Assembly: GCA_032158295.1 (NCBI GenBank)
Contig: CM063250.1
Span: 6,807,001-6,871,000, forward strand
Source: Pycnopodia helianthoides
Taxonomy: Eukaryota > Echinodermata > Asteroidea > Forcipulatida > Asteriidae
Direction: 5' to 3'
DNA: 64,000 nt
Part shown: positions 1 through 12,602 of the stretch, one piece after another
How positions within the stretch are numbered: the first letter of the stretch is position 1
Layout of the letters: each line of letters opens with the position of its first letter
Program-made: the position numbers and the translations under genes
The notes under the pieces: generated by a model
The model's input: only the letters and a program-made list of their open reading frames with translations
The model's database searches: none
What the model was told of the DNA's origin: nothing

Positions 1-1641
1 GATGAAGAAGAAAAAAGGAAGTTCAAGATGAGATCCCTTACTTGAAATTTAACTACAAGAAACCAAGTACTTAGAATGACATTTCCCTCAGTCTGTGTTT
101 ATCTCTCTGGTTAGAAATTAACTGACACTGTTATCCTCTAAGCCTTTGTGTTTAAAACACGAACACTGAAGCATTATTAATCAGACAAGCAATGAATGTG
201 TTTTAGCTTTTATGCACACATTCAAGATTTTCACAACATAAGGCCAAATAAAAAAATAGTTCTGCTTCTTGTTTACCTGACCGACCCTGATTTTATGGAA
301 CGACCTTACACATTCTTTCTGCAAAAAAATTGAAATGACATTGTAATAATTCAAACAAACACTAGGTGTTCAGCTTTGTCACCATGTGATGGAAAATGGT
401 TATTTACAGATTTGTGTTCAGAGAGTACCATTTTTCTTGGAATGCAGCATGTTTCTTCTAGCGAGCAGTCCACATTGTATGGCCTAGGAAGGGTTTTTGA
501 TGAGGGCTGTTCAACAGGATGTCTGCCGACCAAATTTCAGTTAACAAAATGTCTGACCAATTAAAATATGAATTTCTTGACCTGCCTACCTTGTTTTGAA
601 ATGTATATGATCGGAAGCAGAACTTTTTTCTTTTTTGGCCTAAACATAACGAAGATGATGTGCATCAAGTTCTTTATAAAAATTAAATTCATAATACTCT
701 CTTAATTAATCTGGATGATGATTACCCGTTTATCACTAAAGCAGAGATTAAAAAGAAAAAACTTCCCATCGCAAATATTGACCCAACCGACAGCTGACAC
801 TCCCCTAAATTGATTTCTCATATCTGACGCCCCCAAAAACAACCACAGTGCAGGTTTTGATTTCCTTATCCCAAAGAGATTCTGACCTCCTAAGACATTG
901 ATTACAACAAGTCAGACATAATTGTTGATGTTCAGCTCCAGGCGAGTGTTTATCCTACCATATACAGCAGTCACCTTTGGTTCTGACTTTTTTCTCTCAC
1001 TCCCCCTTGCTCCGCTGTCGTTATGAATTCTGAGACTTGGGCATCTGTTGCTTTCTCTCTGACATGGGATATACGTCAACAGCCAGTCGTGTAGGACTGG
1101 ATTGCATGCCAGTCATAGCTGTACGTGGTCCGTAACAGCTTGTTAAAAAGGCAGTCTATCCACTGGAGGCGGGTCCCTTGGCGTTGGGTCTGGAGTGTAA
1201 GTCGGTTCACAGTCTTGGGCGAAGGATTTCAGACATCTTCAGAGTGCCTCCTGTCTGGCTATGGCACAGCATGGAGGCGGGAGTATGTGGAGCTGATATA
1301 GGCTGGATTACAAGACAGAAACTTTGACTCTTCCTACCACCCCCAGTGTTTGCTCCTTGTCCTCATTATGTGTCTTATTCTGGGTTTGTTTTCCCAGCTG
1401 ATGAGGAGGCTGTGTATTAGTGCATTATATTTATAGGTGTGTCAGTTGTTGGCCATTTTTGTGGGACAGGACTGGAAAGTTTGAAATATTCTAAAGAAAT
1501 TGTCAATGGTGTGTGAATTCTCAGAACTGAAATAAGAAAGTGGGAAGATGCATCTGCGCTGTGGAAGTACAGGCTAGAATGTATTACTGAAAGGAACTTT
1601 GGATTTGTATCAATCGGTCGGATTTATAATATTTTGGTGTG
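1..1641. other. No gene seen upstream of putative exon 1
   Basis: AT-rich sequence. No coding frame with conserved content and no clear TATA box near 1500-1640. A promoter for the SESTD1-like gene would be expected here if exon 1 is real. Confidence 0.5.
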
Positions 1642-1696
1642 ATGGCGATGTACGGCTGGCAACACAAGTCAGAGTGTATTGGCATGAAGCTACCAG
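1642..1696 (+). CDS. SESTD1: Possible first exon of the SESTD1-like gene
   Basis: A short open stretch starts at an ATG at 1642, with an in-frame TAA just upstream (1627-1629), and ends at a strong donor, CCAG|GTAAGC, at 1697. The exon ends in phase 1, and the exon at 13779 needs exactly that phase, so joining them gives MAMYGWQHKSECIGMKLPE followed by PVMQAS. The vertebrate protein starts at the position matching the methionine at 13787. This exon may therefore be 5' UTR carrying an upstream in-frame ATG rather than true coding sequence. No similarity supports its 18 codons; the evidence is splice-site quality and phase only. Confidence 0.45.
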
Positions 1697-4291
1697 GTAA
1701 GCAGGGCTACTATGTATTTGGGCAGTAACCTTCAATTTTATAACCAAAAGTGTTCATTCTTGAATGGAAGAAACGGTTTGTCCTTGAAACGCAAAGTGAA
1801 CTACATTAACCCTTTGGTGTACCATGGGTGTAAAGAGTAGTCATTACAATAAATCAATACAATAACATTGATCATCAAAGGATTAGGGAAATCATAATCA
1901 CTGTTAAGTCCCTGTGTGGGAGCTGCATCAAGGCCAGGACCAGGGCTCAGTTTATCCCCCTGAGGCAGGAGGAGGTAGGCAGAGTTTTGCTTTTATAGGT
2001 CTGCTTCTAAAAGCACAAAAAGTAGCTAACAATTTTGGTAACCAAAAATAGGTTACCAGCCAAAATACCAATTTGCGTACAATTTGTCACTGGTTTCCTG
2101 CTAAGTTGCGCTCAGCAAATGTTGTTATCAAAGCAATGTTTCAAGTTAAGCAGCTCAATCATGATAGTGTTTACCGGTGCATTATTTGTGAAAGCAAGAT
2201 TGGTGTATTGGTATGTTGCAATCAAAATAAGTGAGGGTGATTTGTAAGGTCTATTTTCTTGACGTTAATTATTCACATTTCACAAACATAAATATTTCTT
2301 AGATTCATATTGAAACTATCCTGATCAGTTGTTTGTTTGATAACTGCCAACCCTGTATTTTCTCTTGAAACATTAAATTTGACCTAATAATATTAAGTGT
2401 CAGAAAGGCAAAAAACTATTCTCCCAACTGTGCTCTGTATTAATGCTTGAACTTCGACCTCTCCCAACACATTGCACTCATATCACAGCTTGTAGAATTG
2501 CTTCTTTGACCTCAATGTTGACCTTTCCCTGGTAGTTCCCTAATGGGAGGCCATGCATCCATCACTACTTGATTGTATTTGTTTGCTGGCACTGGCAGTG
2601 TACTTTCAATTTGAATACTGCCTAATGCACTGGCATTTTTTGGTGGATAAAAGAAAAAAGGATAGCATGCAGTTATTGGATTTGAATAGACACCGGTGCT
2701 GCAGGTTATTGCGGCACAGTGTACATAATGTGTGTACATTCTAACTTTAACATGTCAAAACTGTATTTTAGAAATCACTTTAAAAGGTCACTTTATAAAA
2801 AGATTATTGAAATGAAAATTTCAATCGGCAAAAATAAGGGGATAATGGGGTACGGGGCCAAGATTTTGTCCACAAATCAAATGTATTTTTACTCATTTAC
2901 TGTACACTAATAAAGTGTGCTGTACTTGACCACAAATTTCTGCTTGACTGTGTTTTGAACAGAGATTGAGTTTCTGGTCATGCACTGACTGGTGTGCTTC
3001 ATATCTCTCACTGAGCGTAGTCAAACTGTTTCTGATGGAGAATCAAAATAGTATCCCCTTGACTTTGATGTACCTCAGAGCTCTGTGACCAATCGCAATG
3101 CATGTCGGGGTTCTCCACAGAATTTTTTTTTGAAAACGGGGGCATTCTGACGGAAGGGTTATTAAGATTACATGCATTTATGAAGGGCTACAAACTGACA
3201 CTTTTTTTGTCACTTTGGCAAATGCTGCCAAGGTGTAGGATGGACTTGGCTTACTCTGCATGGGGAGCTCTCACACCTTTCCCGAATCTTCCTGGCTTTC
3301 TGACATTCACAATTTTACTTCCCACACTTACACTTTCTTCCACTCACTCTTTGGAGCGAAACTACCATTATTCTATTTTTGATCTAAAAATACTTGCAAC
3401 TAAAGGAAGATGCATTGAAACTAGCAACAGATGTTTGTTTTATGTGTCATTGTTGTACACTTAAAAAAAAAACCTCCAAACTGGCTTAATCGCCCTGGCT
3501 TTCTAACCCCCAAACAAAAGATACCGAACTTTGAAAAGAAACAAAAGGAATGAACCATTGGCTACTAAACACAATAGATAGACTGGAGAAGAAGGAACTC
3601 ATGGCTTGATCCACCTAAAAAAAGGGGAGGCTACAATTATAGAGGGAAAGGATGCTTGCATTGCAATAAGGGGGAAACACAAGAAACTAATTAAAATAAG
3701 TTGAAAACTTCTGACACTTTATAATGTCAGTGAAGTACAGATTACAATTTACTGTTCAGTGTAGAAAATGCCTCCATTGAAAGTGCTCCAAATTGTTCAG
3801 TGAATCAAACAATTTGAAAAGTTATAATATAAGTTGAGAGGATTGGGATAAGACATACAGAAATTTTTCTTTAAATCATTGGGCCTCAAATGACATTTAA
3901 ATGCTTGGGTTGAAAAAAGTACATTCACTACAAGACCTGCATACAAAGCTCTGACAAATGATCCTAGATTGTGTTACTGCCACTACCAGCAAAATGCAGC
4001 ATTGATGTTTATAAGATCATTTGAGAATTATACCGACATAAAGAAAATTTACAATGTGTAATCCTGCATGTATTGGCATAGACAGGAATATGTGTACAGT
4101 GTATTACTATAGGGAATGAGAGACAATTGAAGATAATGTTTTTTGTAAGACAAGCTGTCCAATCAAAACATAGCACAAACGGTTTTACATGCTTGAAGAC
4201 AAACATTTGTGAAATTTGTAGTTCCACCCAGTTTGACCCCCTAATTTTGTTTTGTTTTGTTTCGTTCATTTGTTTGTGTTTTTGGTAGATC

Positions 4292-4692
4292 TTTAAAGGA
4301 ACATTACAGAATTGGTTTTTGCTAACAAAACAGTTGCTGGCAGTGTAAGCACTTTATTTAATCCACCATATACATAAACTGACAAACCTGTTAGTAGAAG
4401 TTTGAGATCGATCGGCTACCTGGGTCACGAGAAAATAGTGAAAAAAACGATTACACATTTGCATGAAATCATATAGATTCAACAAATGAATAAAATGCTC
4501 ACTGAGCGATAAACTCCAATTGGAAAATTAGTTTATTAATTTCTCATCAAATATGGCATTTCAGACAGAAATATTTCAAGGGATGTTTTCTACTATCATC
4601 ATCATTAGACTGTGTAAGTTTTATCTAAATCTGTGATCAAAAGTAAAATTTTTCAAGTTTTTTTCTTACCAATTCTGTAATGTTCCTTTAAA
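4292..4692. mobile_element. TTAA-flanked MITE, family 1 copy 1
   Basis: Perfect 25-bp terminal inverted repeats: TTTAAAGGAACATTACAG at the left continues to GAATTGGT, and the right end is its exact complement. About 400 bp, non-coding. A second copy lies at 30633-31025, with internal similarity over the whole length. TTAA borders suggest piggyBac-type mobilisation (inference). Confidence 0.82.
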
Positions 4693-7600
4693 TAGAGAAA
4701 ATCCTTACCACAATACTGTACAGTCTAGTCTTACATGCTCATTTAAACAGTACTGTGGTTAATGTTTTTGGTATGTATCGGAAGTGTGAATTTGATTCCC
4801 CCCCCCCATGCTCAAACCACTTTTTTTCCATCACTTGCTCTACCCCCATCCCCAATAAATTAATGTGAAAACAAGTTTTAAAAAATGAAGAAAATCTTAG
4901 CCCACGAGAGTTGTCTGTTTTTTTTTGGTTTTTTTCGGGGTGTGGGGGGGGGGGGGAGATGCTTGTCTTACAATACTATACATGTGTATCGGTGTAGGGC
5001 ATCATCAAACCACATTGTTGTTTATTTCTAATGCAGATAAATCCCTGGTGCAATAACTATCGCAGATGCAATGTAAATAAACATCATCGGTTAGCTTAAA
5101 TCTTGGCCAGTTGGATCTCGGCTCCTCATAGTTTGTCTTTACATTTACTATGTATTTCAGCTGTATGCACCGGCTCTCTTTAATTAACACACTGCCCTGG
5201 GGATAACCCCCTTATTTCACGGGCAATTGGACATGTATGTATGTACTGTGCATTGTATGTACATTCTGTACGCTTATTACACTATTCATATTTATTTGCC
5301 TGGCATTTGTTTCACCACAATGTAAACACTTTGTAAAAATAATTACTGCCTTCTAGTGTGCAGGTTGTCCTTGGTTGGCTGGCCGAGCCTGAACAAATAA
5401 ATAATAACTATTACATGCTATGTTACAGAACAAATATATGTATTTATGTTTATATTACGCATTTATTTTTGTAAATGTGACTTTTTTAGCATTCCACCTT
5501 GAAAATACTCCTACAAGTTCATTCTGGGCGTGTCACATTTCACATTCTGAGCAAGCAGTCGCCTCAATAAAGCACACACTTTGTAATGAGATATTCTAAA
5601 AATAAAAGCTTAAAATGGTTTTCCCCTGGTTTGAATATTGTCCCTTAAACTAAGGTCAACTTGTCTGCACTTTCGCTTTCAATGGTGGATTTCTAGTCAG
5701 TGAGTTTATGGACCAACCTACGGGTTTATGTGTGTATTATTGGTCTGGTGCACATGTAAGTATTTGCCGTGATGCCAGGACAGTGTCATGGCACAATACC
5801 ACCCTTGGCTGTGAAGGTACTAATATTCTTCAGGCATTGGTCATTACAATAATATGTTGTTACTCTACCCGTGGGAGTCATTTGAAAGGGTCTGGTTGTA
5901 AGGTATGCCTGGGCTGGCTCTGGTTTCATAATAACTCTGTTTATTTAATAGAGTGGTTTGTGGTTTGGTATTTTATTTTTAAGATAAGTCATACAGTTTA
6001 GACACTTGGTGTGACTGTTTCAATTCTTTTCAAAAGTATTTTGGTTGACTCAGTAAGCTGTGTGTTTTGTTGTTGTTTTTTTAAGTGAAGAAGTTCTAGT
6101 ATAATTTGTGTGGGCATAACTAATGATTTGAATTGAAAATGAATTTGTCAGCTGAGTTACTCAGTCATTTGGGGTTTCGTTTTTTAATTTGTTTGGATGA
6201 CATAAAATTGCCAACATGCATATTTAAGAAAAAATACTTGTGATTTGTTTATTTCTTTTTCTTTTTAATCCCAGATGTGTTTAGGATTTTCAATGAATGT
6301 CCTTTTGATTGTTACAGGATAACATTGAAAGGACCTTATAGCACTGAGAAATTGTGTCTTTCAAAAATCAGGTTTTTGCTGAAATAATGAGCATTTTTAG
6401 GCAGGTTCTTGACCCGGATTACAGGTTTCAGGGGCTCTGGCTGTTTTCTGGGTCAGTATGACCCAGATTCTGTGTGAAACTGACGCAGAATCTTATCCTA
6501 TCTTTAACCAGCTTCCAGGTCATCCAGACCCAGAAAATGGGTCAAGGCCTCGTATGATTCTGGGTCAATTCTGACCCGAGAGTTTTCAGAGTGTAGTAAT
6601 TACGTAATAAAGCTAACCGAAAGGTATCTACAATAGACCAAGCCTTCTAAATCCCCAAAATCCTATGCAGGAAGTTGTCTGATTTTTGAGGATTTGGAAC
6701 TGTAGGCCAAAGTAACAGTTTCTTTTTATCACTTGGCCAGGCATACCAATCTTATCCAAGTTTAAACATTTTGGTGCTGAGTTACCATAGATTGGAGAAT
6801 TCAAGAAGGTCTTTACCCAAATACACCAGTTAGGGATAATAATATTTTTAAAACACCCAGATGTCTTTAGGGCCTATACATTATGCCAAATGAAAATGTT
6901 AAGCCAGGAAAATTCGGGAAACAAATGTGCAAAATACAGATTTAACTACATTATTTGTTTTAATTAATGTTGGGATAATCACCCCCAAAAAACAAGTCAA
7001 AACAATGCAGTTGACTTTTCAATGTAGTTCCTTTCCCCTGGATGAAAAATTGAAAGCCATGATGAATTAATAGTTTGCAAACAATACTGTCCTATCCCTT
7101 TAACGCCCTTGTTGGTCAAGAGCCATAACTCATCAATTAGTCAGACAGGGACCCCATGCATACATGTACATCATATTTCATGAATGACATTTTTGACTTT
7201 TCAATGTTGTCTTAACAAACAGAGTGTCTAGTGACCCACTTGTATTGTGGGTGTAGAATCCATGGAGGTATACCAATTCGGGTTCAAGGACTCTAGTATT
7301 ATATGTCTCCGCAAATCAGGATATCCATCATCGAGCAGTTGGACAGCACTCCATTTCACATTGAACAAATCTGATTTTCTGGACAAGTTGTTATTGGCCC
7401 CCCACTTATTGAAAATTGCAATTTGCAATGGTGTTGCCGATATTTTAAGGATGAGGGGACTACATGTGTTGACAGTTTTTATCTAAATTTTAAAATAGTC
7501 TTTTACCATATTGATATTATTATTACATGTATAAAGTTGTGTGTGGGAGTAGTAGTGATGGGAAATTTCATTTCATTTATTCAATTTTTTACGTATCTAT

Positions 7601-8417
7601 TGATTTGTTTTTAAAATTTTCATTTCACTGTACTTTTCTTATTTGTAATTTATTATTTTGTTATTTATTTTTGTTATTATTTTTGGGGGGTTGTTGTTGT
7701 TGTTTGAGGGTTAAAATTTTTTTTTTTGTGGGGGGGATTTGGCTACCAAATGTATTAATTAGTTTTTAAAATTTCCATCCAATAAATTAGTGTGTTTTCA
7801 ATGGGGCTCTGTTCAACCGCTTTTAAACATAATCGAGAATTCAGAAAATCAGACATACGTGAAGTCTTTCTACCAACATGTATTGGTCTTTTCAGTGCGA
7901 CCTTTAGTCCATCAGTTGAATTAAAATATTAAATATTGACACTAGCAGTGCTTTTCTACATTTCCCCTGACAACCTAAGTGTTCATGGAAGTTTGGCTGA
8001 TCCTGGTGTCTGCATGGCAAAGATCGCTGTCTACGGGTAGAGATAAATATCTGGACACCATTGTCGCTGTTCGCTAAACTGATCAAAATCAAACTTATCT
8101 GGATAAACACACTCTAGGAATGATAAGATTTTACTACGGGCTACACTTAATAACAAAAAGTGTGCGAGTGCGCCTCTGAAATAGATAAAATGAATTTGTA
8201 ATGAAAAGCTTACACACAAGAAGAAGCAGAGAACAGGGCTTGCTACAGTTATATGTATCGTACAACATGTGTAATATACATTCTTTTTTACTCGCTTTAA
8301 TGGTGCTTGCACACTAAAAAGATTTCAATTAGAAATTAGAAATTAGAAATTCAGTGACGGGATTATTTTGAAGAAGCCCCAGGGCCAACAAGAGTAAAAC
8401 GATGAATGCATTGCCTA

Positions 8418-8621
8418 CAATCCCGGCCATATCTCGTTGGGCCCCCCTGCCCCCTTTCAATGTTAAATCACATTGTTGCACGGTCTTCTGCGTTCCAGAC
8501 AACATTGAGCGGGGGGACGGGGGACGGGGAAGAGAATGTTTATTGTGAGACAGGGAATGGTTATTGTATGGTTATTTTAACGTTATAGGAACGGGTGGCC
8601 CAAGCATTTTGGCCGGGATTG
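8418..8621. mobile_element. MITE-like element X1 (204 bp)
   Basis: Begins CAATCCCGGCCA and ends TGGCCGGGATTG, a 12-bp perfect terminal inverted repeat, preceded by TA. No coding capacity. Contains GC-rich and GAATGTTTATTGT motifs that recur inside the Y units. Identical to X2 at 12399-12602. Confidence 0.75.
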
Positions 8622-10506
8622 TCTGAAATTCTTTCAGCGTGATTTTTTAATTTCTTATTACAAAATAAGGCTTTAAAAAGACTATGAATGTCCATAGACA
8701 CTGAATGTCCGTTTACTGCTGAGTAGGACGTTACAAAAAACAGCAAGGATGTTTTTGTGGGGGGGGGGGACGACGGGGAGAGAATGTTTATTGTCAGGGG
8801 ATGTCGACAGTGAATGTTTATTGTAGCGTTGGGAATGGGTGGCCCAAGCATTTTGCGCGGGATTGTCTGAAAGTTCCTTTAGTTGATTTTGCGGAGTTGA
8901 CTGCACACAGATATACTCCAATCTTTGGTGGATCAGAGACAATTCATAAGTGAAGCAAAGCATTTGATACATAGTTATAGAAAGCAAGAGCCAATTTACA
9001 ACATGGTGTTTCGTGGCTTAATTTCGAACGAAAATCGTGCATATATTCGTCTTTTGCGGAAGAGCGGAAAATCACAGAGAAAAATAGCGGCAACGTGCAA
9101 TGTATCCCGTAGTTCTGTTCAGCGGATTTGCAAACATGAAGGGCAAGTTCACCGGTGTCACCGTGGCCGAGGTGGGCGAAAAAGACTTCTTTTTGAGCGC
9201 CAGGAGCGTCTTTTGGTGAGAAATGTACAGAAACTTAGGAAAACAGAGGGGCCATTTACCTCGGCAAGACTAAAGTCTGCATGCGGACTGATGCATGTCT
9301 CAGATAGAACCATGAGGCGCGCCATGAATAGACTTGGATTCAAGTACAGGCAAGCTCGTAAAAAGGGACTTGTAACGGATTTGGATCTGAAGAAGAGAGT
9401 GGGGTTCGCCAAGAAGATGACCCGTCAGTACCCGCCAAATGTGTGGACAGATCACGCATGTCTGACGGTTCACCACACGATTCACCATGGCATGTTTGCT
9501 TGTAACTTACGTGAAAAAGGTTTTTGTTCAACACGAAAAGGGCATTACAGTCCACAAACAACACATAACCTGTTCATATATCTTTTGAACCACCTCAATC
9601 GGTTATTTGGCAGAAAATCAAACGGTTAACCCCCAAATCCAAAATAGAAAAGAAATTTATGAAATCTCTTTATTTACTCTACTACGGTGAACCGTGTAGA
9701 CTTGGTTTCAAGCCTGCGATCGTGGCTTTTAGTCTACTTGATGGCCAATACATTATTGGGCCAAATAGCGCACATTGTTAGATTGGCCCATGATAGCTTA
9801 TCTGTGGGGGCGTTTCTCGTGCCTGATACAGAGGAATAACCGCAATATCAGACTTGAAATCAAGTCTATGAATGGTGTAAGTCTATGAATGGTGTAATGG
9901 TTAAGAGATACGCTTAACAAGTCAAATGTCTTGAACCTAAATGGAGTTCAGGAGAGACAAAATGCTCGTGTTTTTTTTTTCTTTCTTATTTTTATCACCT
10001 TCCTCGACAAACAATGAATGTTCATTGCTTATAACCATTCTTTCATTTTTCAATCCCATTGTTTCTATTCTCTTATTACTTATTTTGTATTAATGCTCAC
10101 AACATAATACCACCCCCCAACAAAAGAATTACACAAATTTCAACAACAAAAATAATGCCTGTGTGTGTTCTTTTGTGTTCAAACGCTCTACTCGGCATAG
10201 AATAGTCATTTACTGTCAAAGCACAATCATAGTCAGCCCCCCCCCTCCCCGACAAAAACATCCTCACTGCTTCGAATTGTGGATTAACGCCGTTTTCAGC
10301 AATACATGAACATTGGCTGTCTCTGAACATTCTTAGTCAGCCCCCCCCCCTCTCCACACCCACAAAAACATCCTCGCTGATTTGAATTTTGTTTTAACGC
10401 TCTACTCAGCGATGAATGGCAATCACTGTCTTTGGACATTCATAGTCATTTTAAAGCCTTATTTTGTAATGTTTAACCAAAAAATTCACGCTTAAAAAAT
10501 TTCAGA
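8622..10506 (+). mobile_element. Tc1-like transposon unit Y1
   Basis: Starts TCTGAAATTCTTTCAGCG and ends with its inverted match (CGCTTAAAAAATTTCAGA). The terminal inverted repeats extend about 170 bp with mismatches and include poly-G/poly-C runs. A second partial copy of the right-end repeat lies inside (about 10232-10338). Carries a truncated transposase frame (see 9003-9456). A short tandem duplication (GTCTATGAATGGTGTA twice) lies near 9868-9899. Confidence 0.78.
9003..9456 (+). pseudogene. Tc1/mariner transposase remnant (DNA-binding half only), copy 1
   Basis: From ATG 9003 the frame shows two helix-turn-helix regions, RKIAATCNVSRSSVQRICKH and then ARLKSACGLMHVSDRTMRRA, separated by a basic AT-hook-like RGRGGRKR. 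This is the paired-like DNA-binding architecture of Tc1 transposases. It reaches QYPPNVWTDH and then loses similarity: no DDE/DDD catalytic residues follow, although the reading frame stays open to 9629. The open frame also extends upstream to 8925, but those codons do not resemble a transposase. The remnant could bind DNA but not catalyse transposition. Confidence 0.8.
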
Positions 10507-10509
10507 CAG

Positions 10510-12398
10510 TCTGAAATTCTTTCAGCGTGATTTTTTAATTTCTTATTACAAAATAAGGCTTTAAAAAGACTATGAATGTCCATAGACACTGAATGTCCGT
10601 TTACTGCTGAGTAGGACGTTACAAAAAACAGCAAGGATGTTTTTGTGGGGGGGGGGGGACGACGGGGAGAGAATGTTTATTGTCAGGGGATGTCGACAGT
10701 GAATGTTTATTGTAGCGTTGGGAATGGGTGGCCCAAGCATTTTGCGCGGGATTGTCTGAAAGTTCCTTTAGTTGATTTTGCGGAGTTGACTGCACACAGA
10801 TATACTCCAATCTTTGGTGGATCAGAGACAATTCATAAGTGAAGCAAAGCATTTGATACATAGTTATAGAAAGCAAGAGCCAATTTACAACATGGTGTTT
10901 CGTGGCTTAATTTCGAACGAAAATCGTGCATATATTCGTCTTTTGCGGAAGAGCGGAAAATCACAGAGAAAAATAGCGGCAACGTGCAATGTATCCCGTA
11001 GTTCTGTTCAGCGGATTTGCAAACATGAAGGGCAAGTTCACCGGTGTCACCGTGGCCGAGGTGGGCGAAAAAGACTTCTTTTTGAGCGCCAGGAGCGTCT
11101 TTTGGTGAGAAATGTACAGAAACTTAGGAAAACAGAGGGGCCATTTACCTCGGCAAGACTAAAGTCTGCATGCGGACTGATGCATGTCTCAGATAGAACC
11201 ATGAGGCGCGCCATGAATAGACTTGGATTCAAGTACAGGCAAGCTCGTAAAAAGGGACTTGTAACGGATTTGGATCTGAAGAAAAAGAGTGGGGTTCGCC
11301 AAGAAGATGACCCGTCAGTACCCGCCAAATGTGTGGACAGATCACGCATGTCTGACGGTTCACCACACGATTCACCATGGCATGTTTGCTTGTAACTTAC
11401 GTGAAAAAGGTTTTTGTTCAACACGAAAAGGGCATTACAGTCCACAAACAACACATAACCTGTTCATATTCTTTTGAACCACCTCAATCGGTTATTTGGC
11501 AGAAAATCAAACGGTTAACCCTCAAAACCAAAATAGAAAAGAAATTTATGAAATCTCTTTATTTACTCTACTACGGTGAACCGTGTAGACTTGGTTTCAA
11601 GCCTGCGATCGTGGCTTTTAGTCTACTTGATGGCCAATACATTATTGGGCCAAATAGCGCACATTGTTAGATTGGCCCATGATAGCTTATCTGTGGGGGC
11701 GTTTCTCGTGCCTGATACAGAGGAATAACCGCAATATCAGACTTGAAATCAAGTCTATGAATGGTGTAAGTCTATGAATGGTGTAATGGTTAAGAGATAC
11801 GCTTAACAAGTCAAATGTCTTGAACCTAAATGGAGTTCAGGAGAGACAAAATGCTCGTGTTTTTTTTTTCTTTCTTATTTTTATCACCTTCCTCGACAAA
11901 CAATGAATGTTCATTGCTTATAACCATTCTTTCATTTTTCAATCCCATTGTTTCTATTCTCTTATTACTTATTTTGTATTAATGCTCACAACATAATACC
12001 ACCCCCCAACAAAAGAATTACACAAATTTCAACAACAAAAATAATGCCTGTGTGTGTTCTTTTGTGTTCAAACGCTCTACTCGGCATAGAATAGTCATTT
12101 ACTGTCAAAGCACAATCATAGTCAGCCCCCCCCCCCTCCCGACAAAAACATCCTCACTGCTTCGAATTGTGGATTAACGCCGTTTTCAGCAATACATGAA
12201 CATTGGCTGTCTCTGAACATTCTTAGTCAGCCCCCCCCCCCCTCTCCACACCCACAAAAACATCCTCGCTGATTTGAATTTTGTTTTAACGCTCTACTCA
12301 GCGATGAATGGCAATCACTGTCTTTGGACATTCATAGTCATTTTAAAGCCTTATTTTGTAATGTTTAACCAAAAAATTCACGCTTAAAAAATTTCAGA
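10510..12398 (+). mobile_element. Tc1-like transposon unit Y2
   Basis: Second head-to-tail copy of Y1, with the same terminal repeats and the same internal truncation. Differences seen are homopolymer lengths, a 1-bp insertion in the transposase region near 11281, a short deletion near 11470 and two substitutions near 11522-11527. The junction with Y1 reads TTCAGACAGTCTGAA, a near palindrome. Confidence 0.78.
10892..11345 (+). pseudogene. Tc1/mariner transposase remnant, copy 2 (frameshifted)
   Basis: Same sequence as the copy at 9003-9456, but an extra A in an A-run near 11281-11287 shifts the frame after LDLKK, so the WTDH end lies in another frame. The catalytic domain is missing at the same point as in copy 1. 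The truncation therefore came before the duplication, and the frameshift came after it. Confidence 0.8.
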
Positions 12399-12602
12399 CA
12401 ATCCCGGCCATATCTCGTTGGGCCCCCCTGCCCCCTTTCAATGTTAAATCACATTGTTGCACGGTCTTCTGCGTTCCAGACAACATTGAGCGGGGGGACG
12501 GGGGACGGGGAAGAGAATGTTTATTGTGAGACAGGGAATGGTTATTGTATGGTTATTTTAACGTTATAGGAACGGGTGGCCCAAGCATTTTGGCCGGGAT
12601 TG
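12399..12602. mobile_element. MITE-like element X2 (204 bp)
   Basis: Same orientation as X1 and identical by eye over its full length; ends TGGCCGGGATTG followed by TA. It abuts Y2 with no spacer. Confidence 0.75.

Noticed and set aside
8740..8775. Poly-G/poly-C tracts as G-quadruplex regulators
   Set aside because: They belong to the terminal repeats of the Y transposons and vary in length between copies; no regulatory link can be shown.
11047..11454. 135-aa minus-strand open frame in Y2 (and its counterpart in Y1)
   Set aside because: It is antisense to the transposase remnant and has no independent conserved features.
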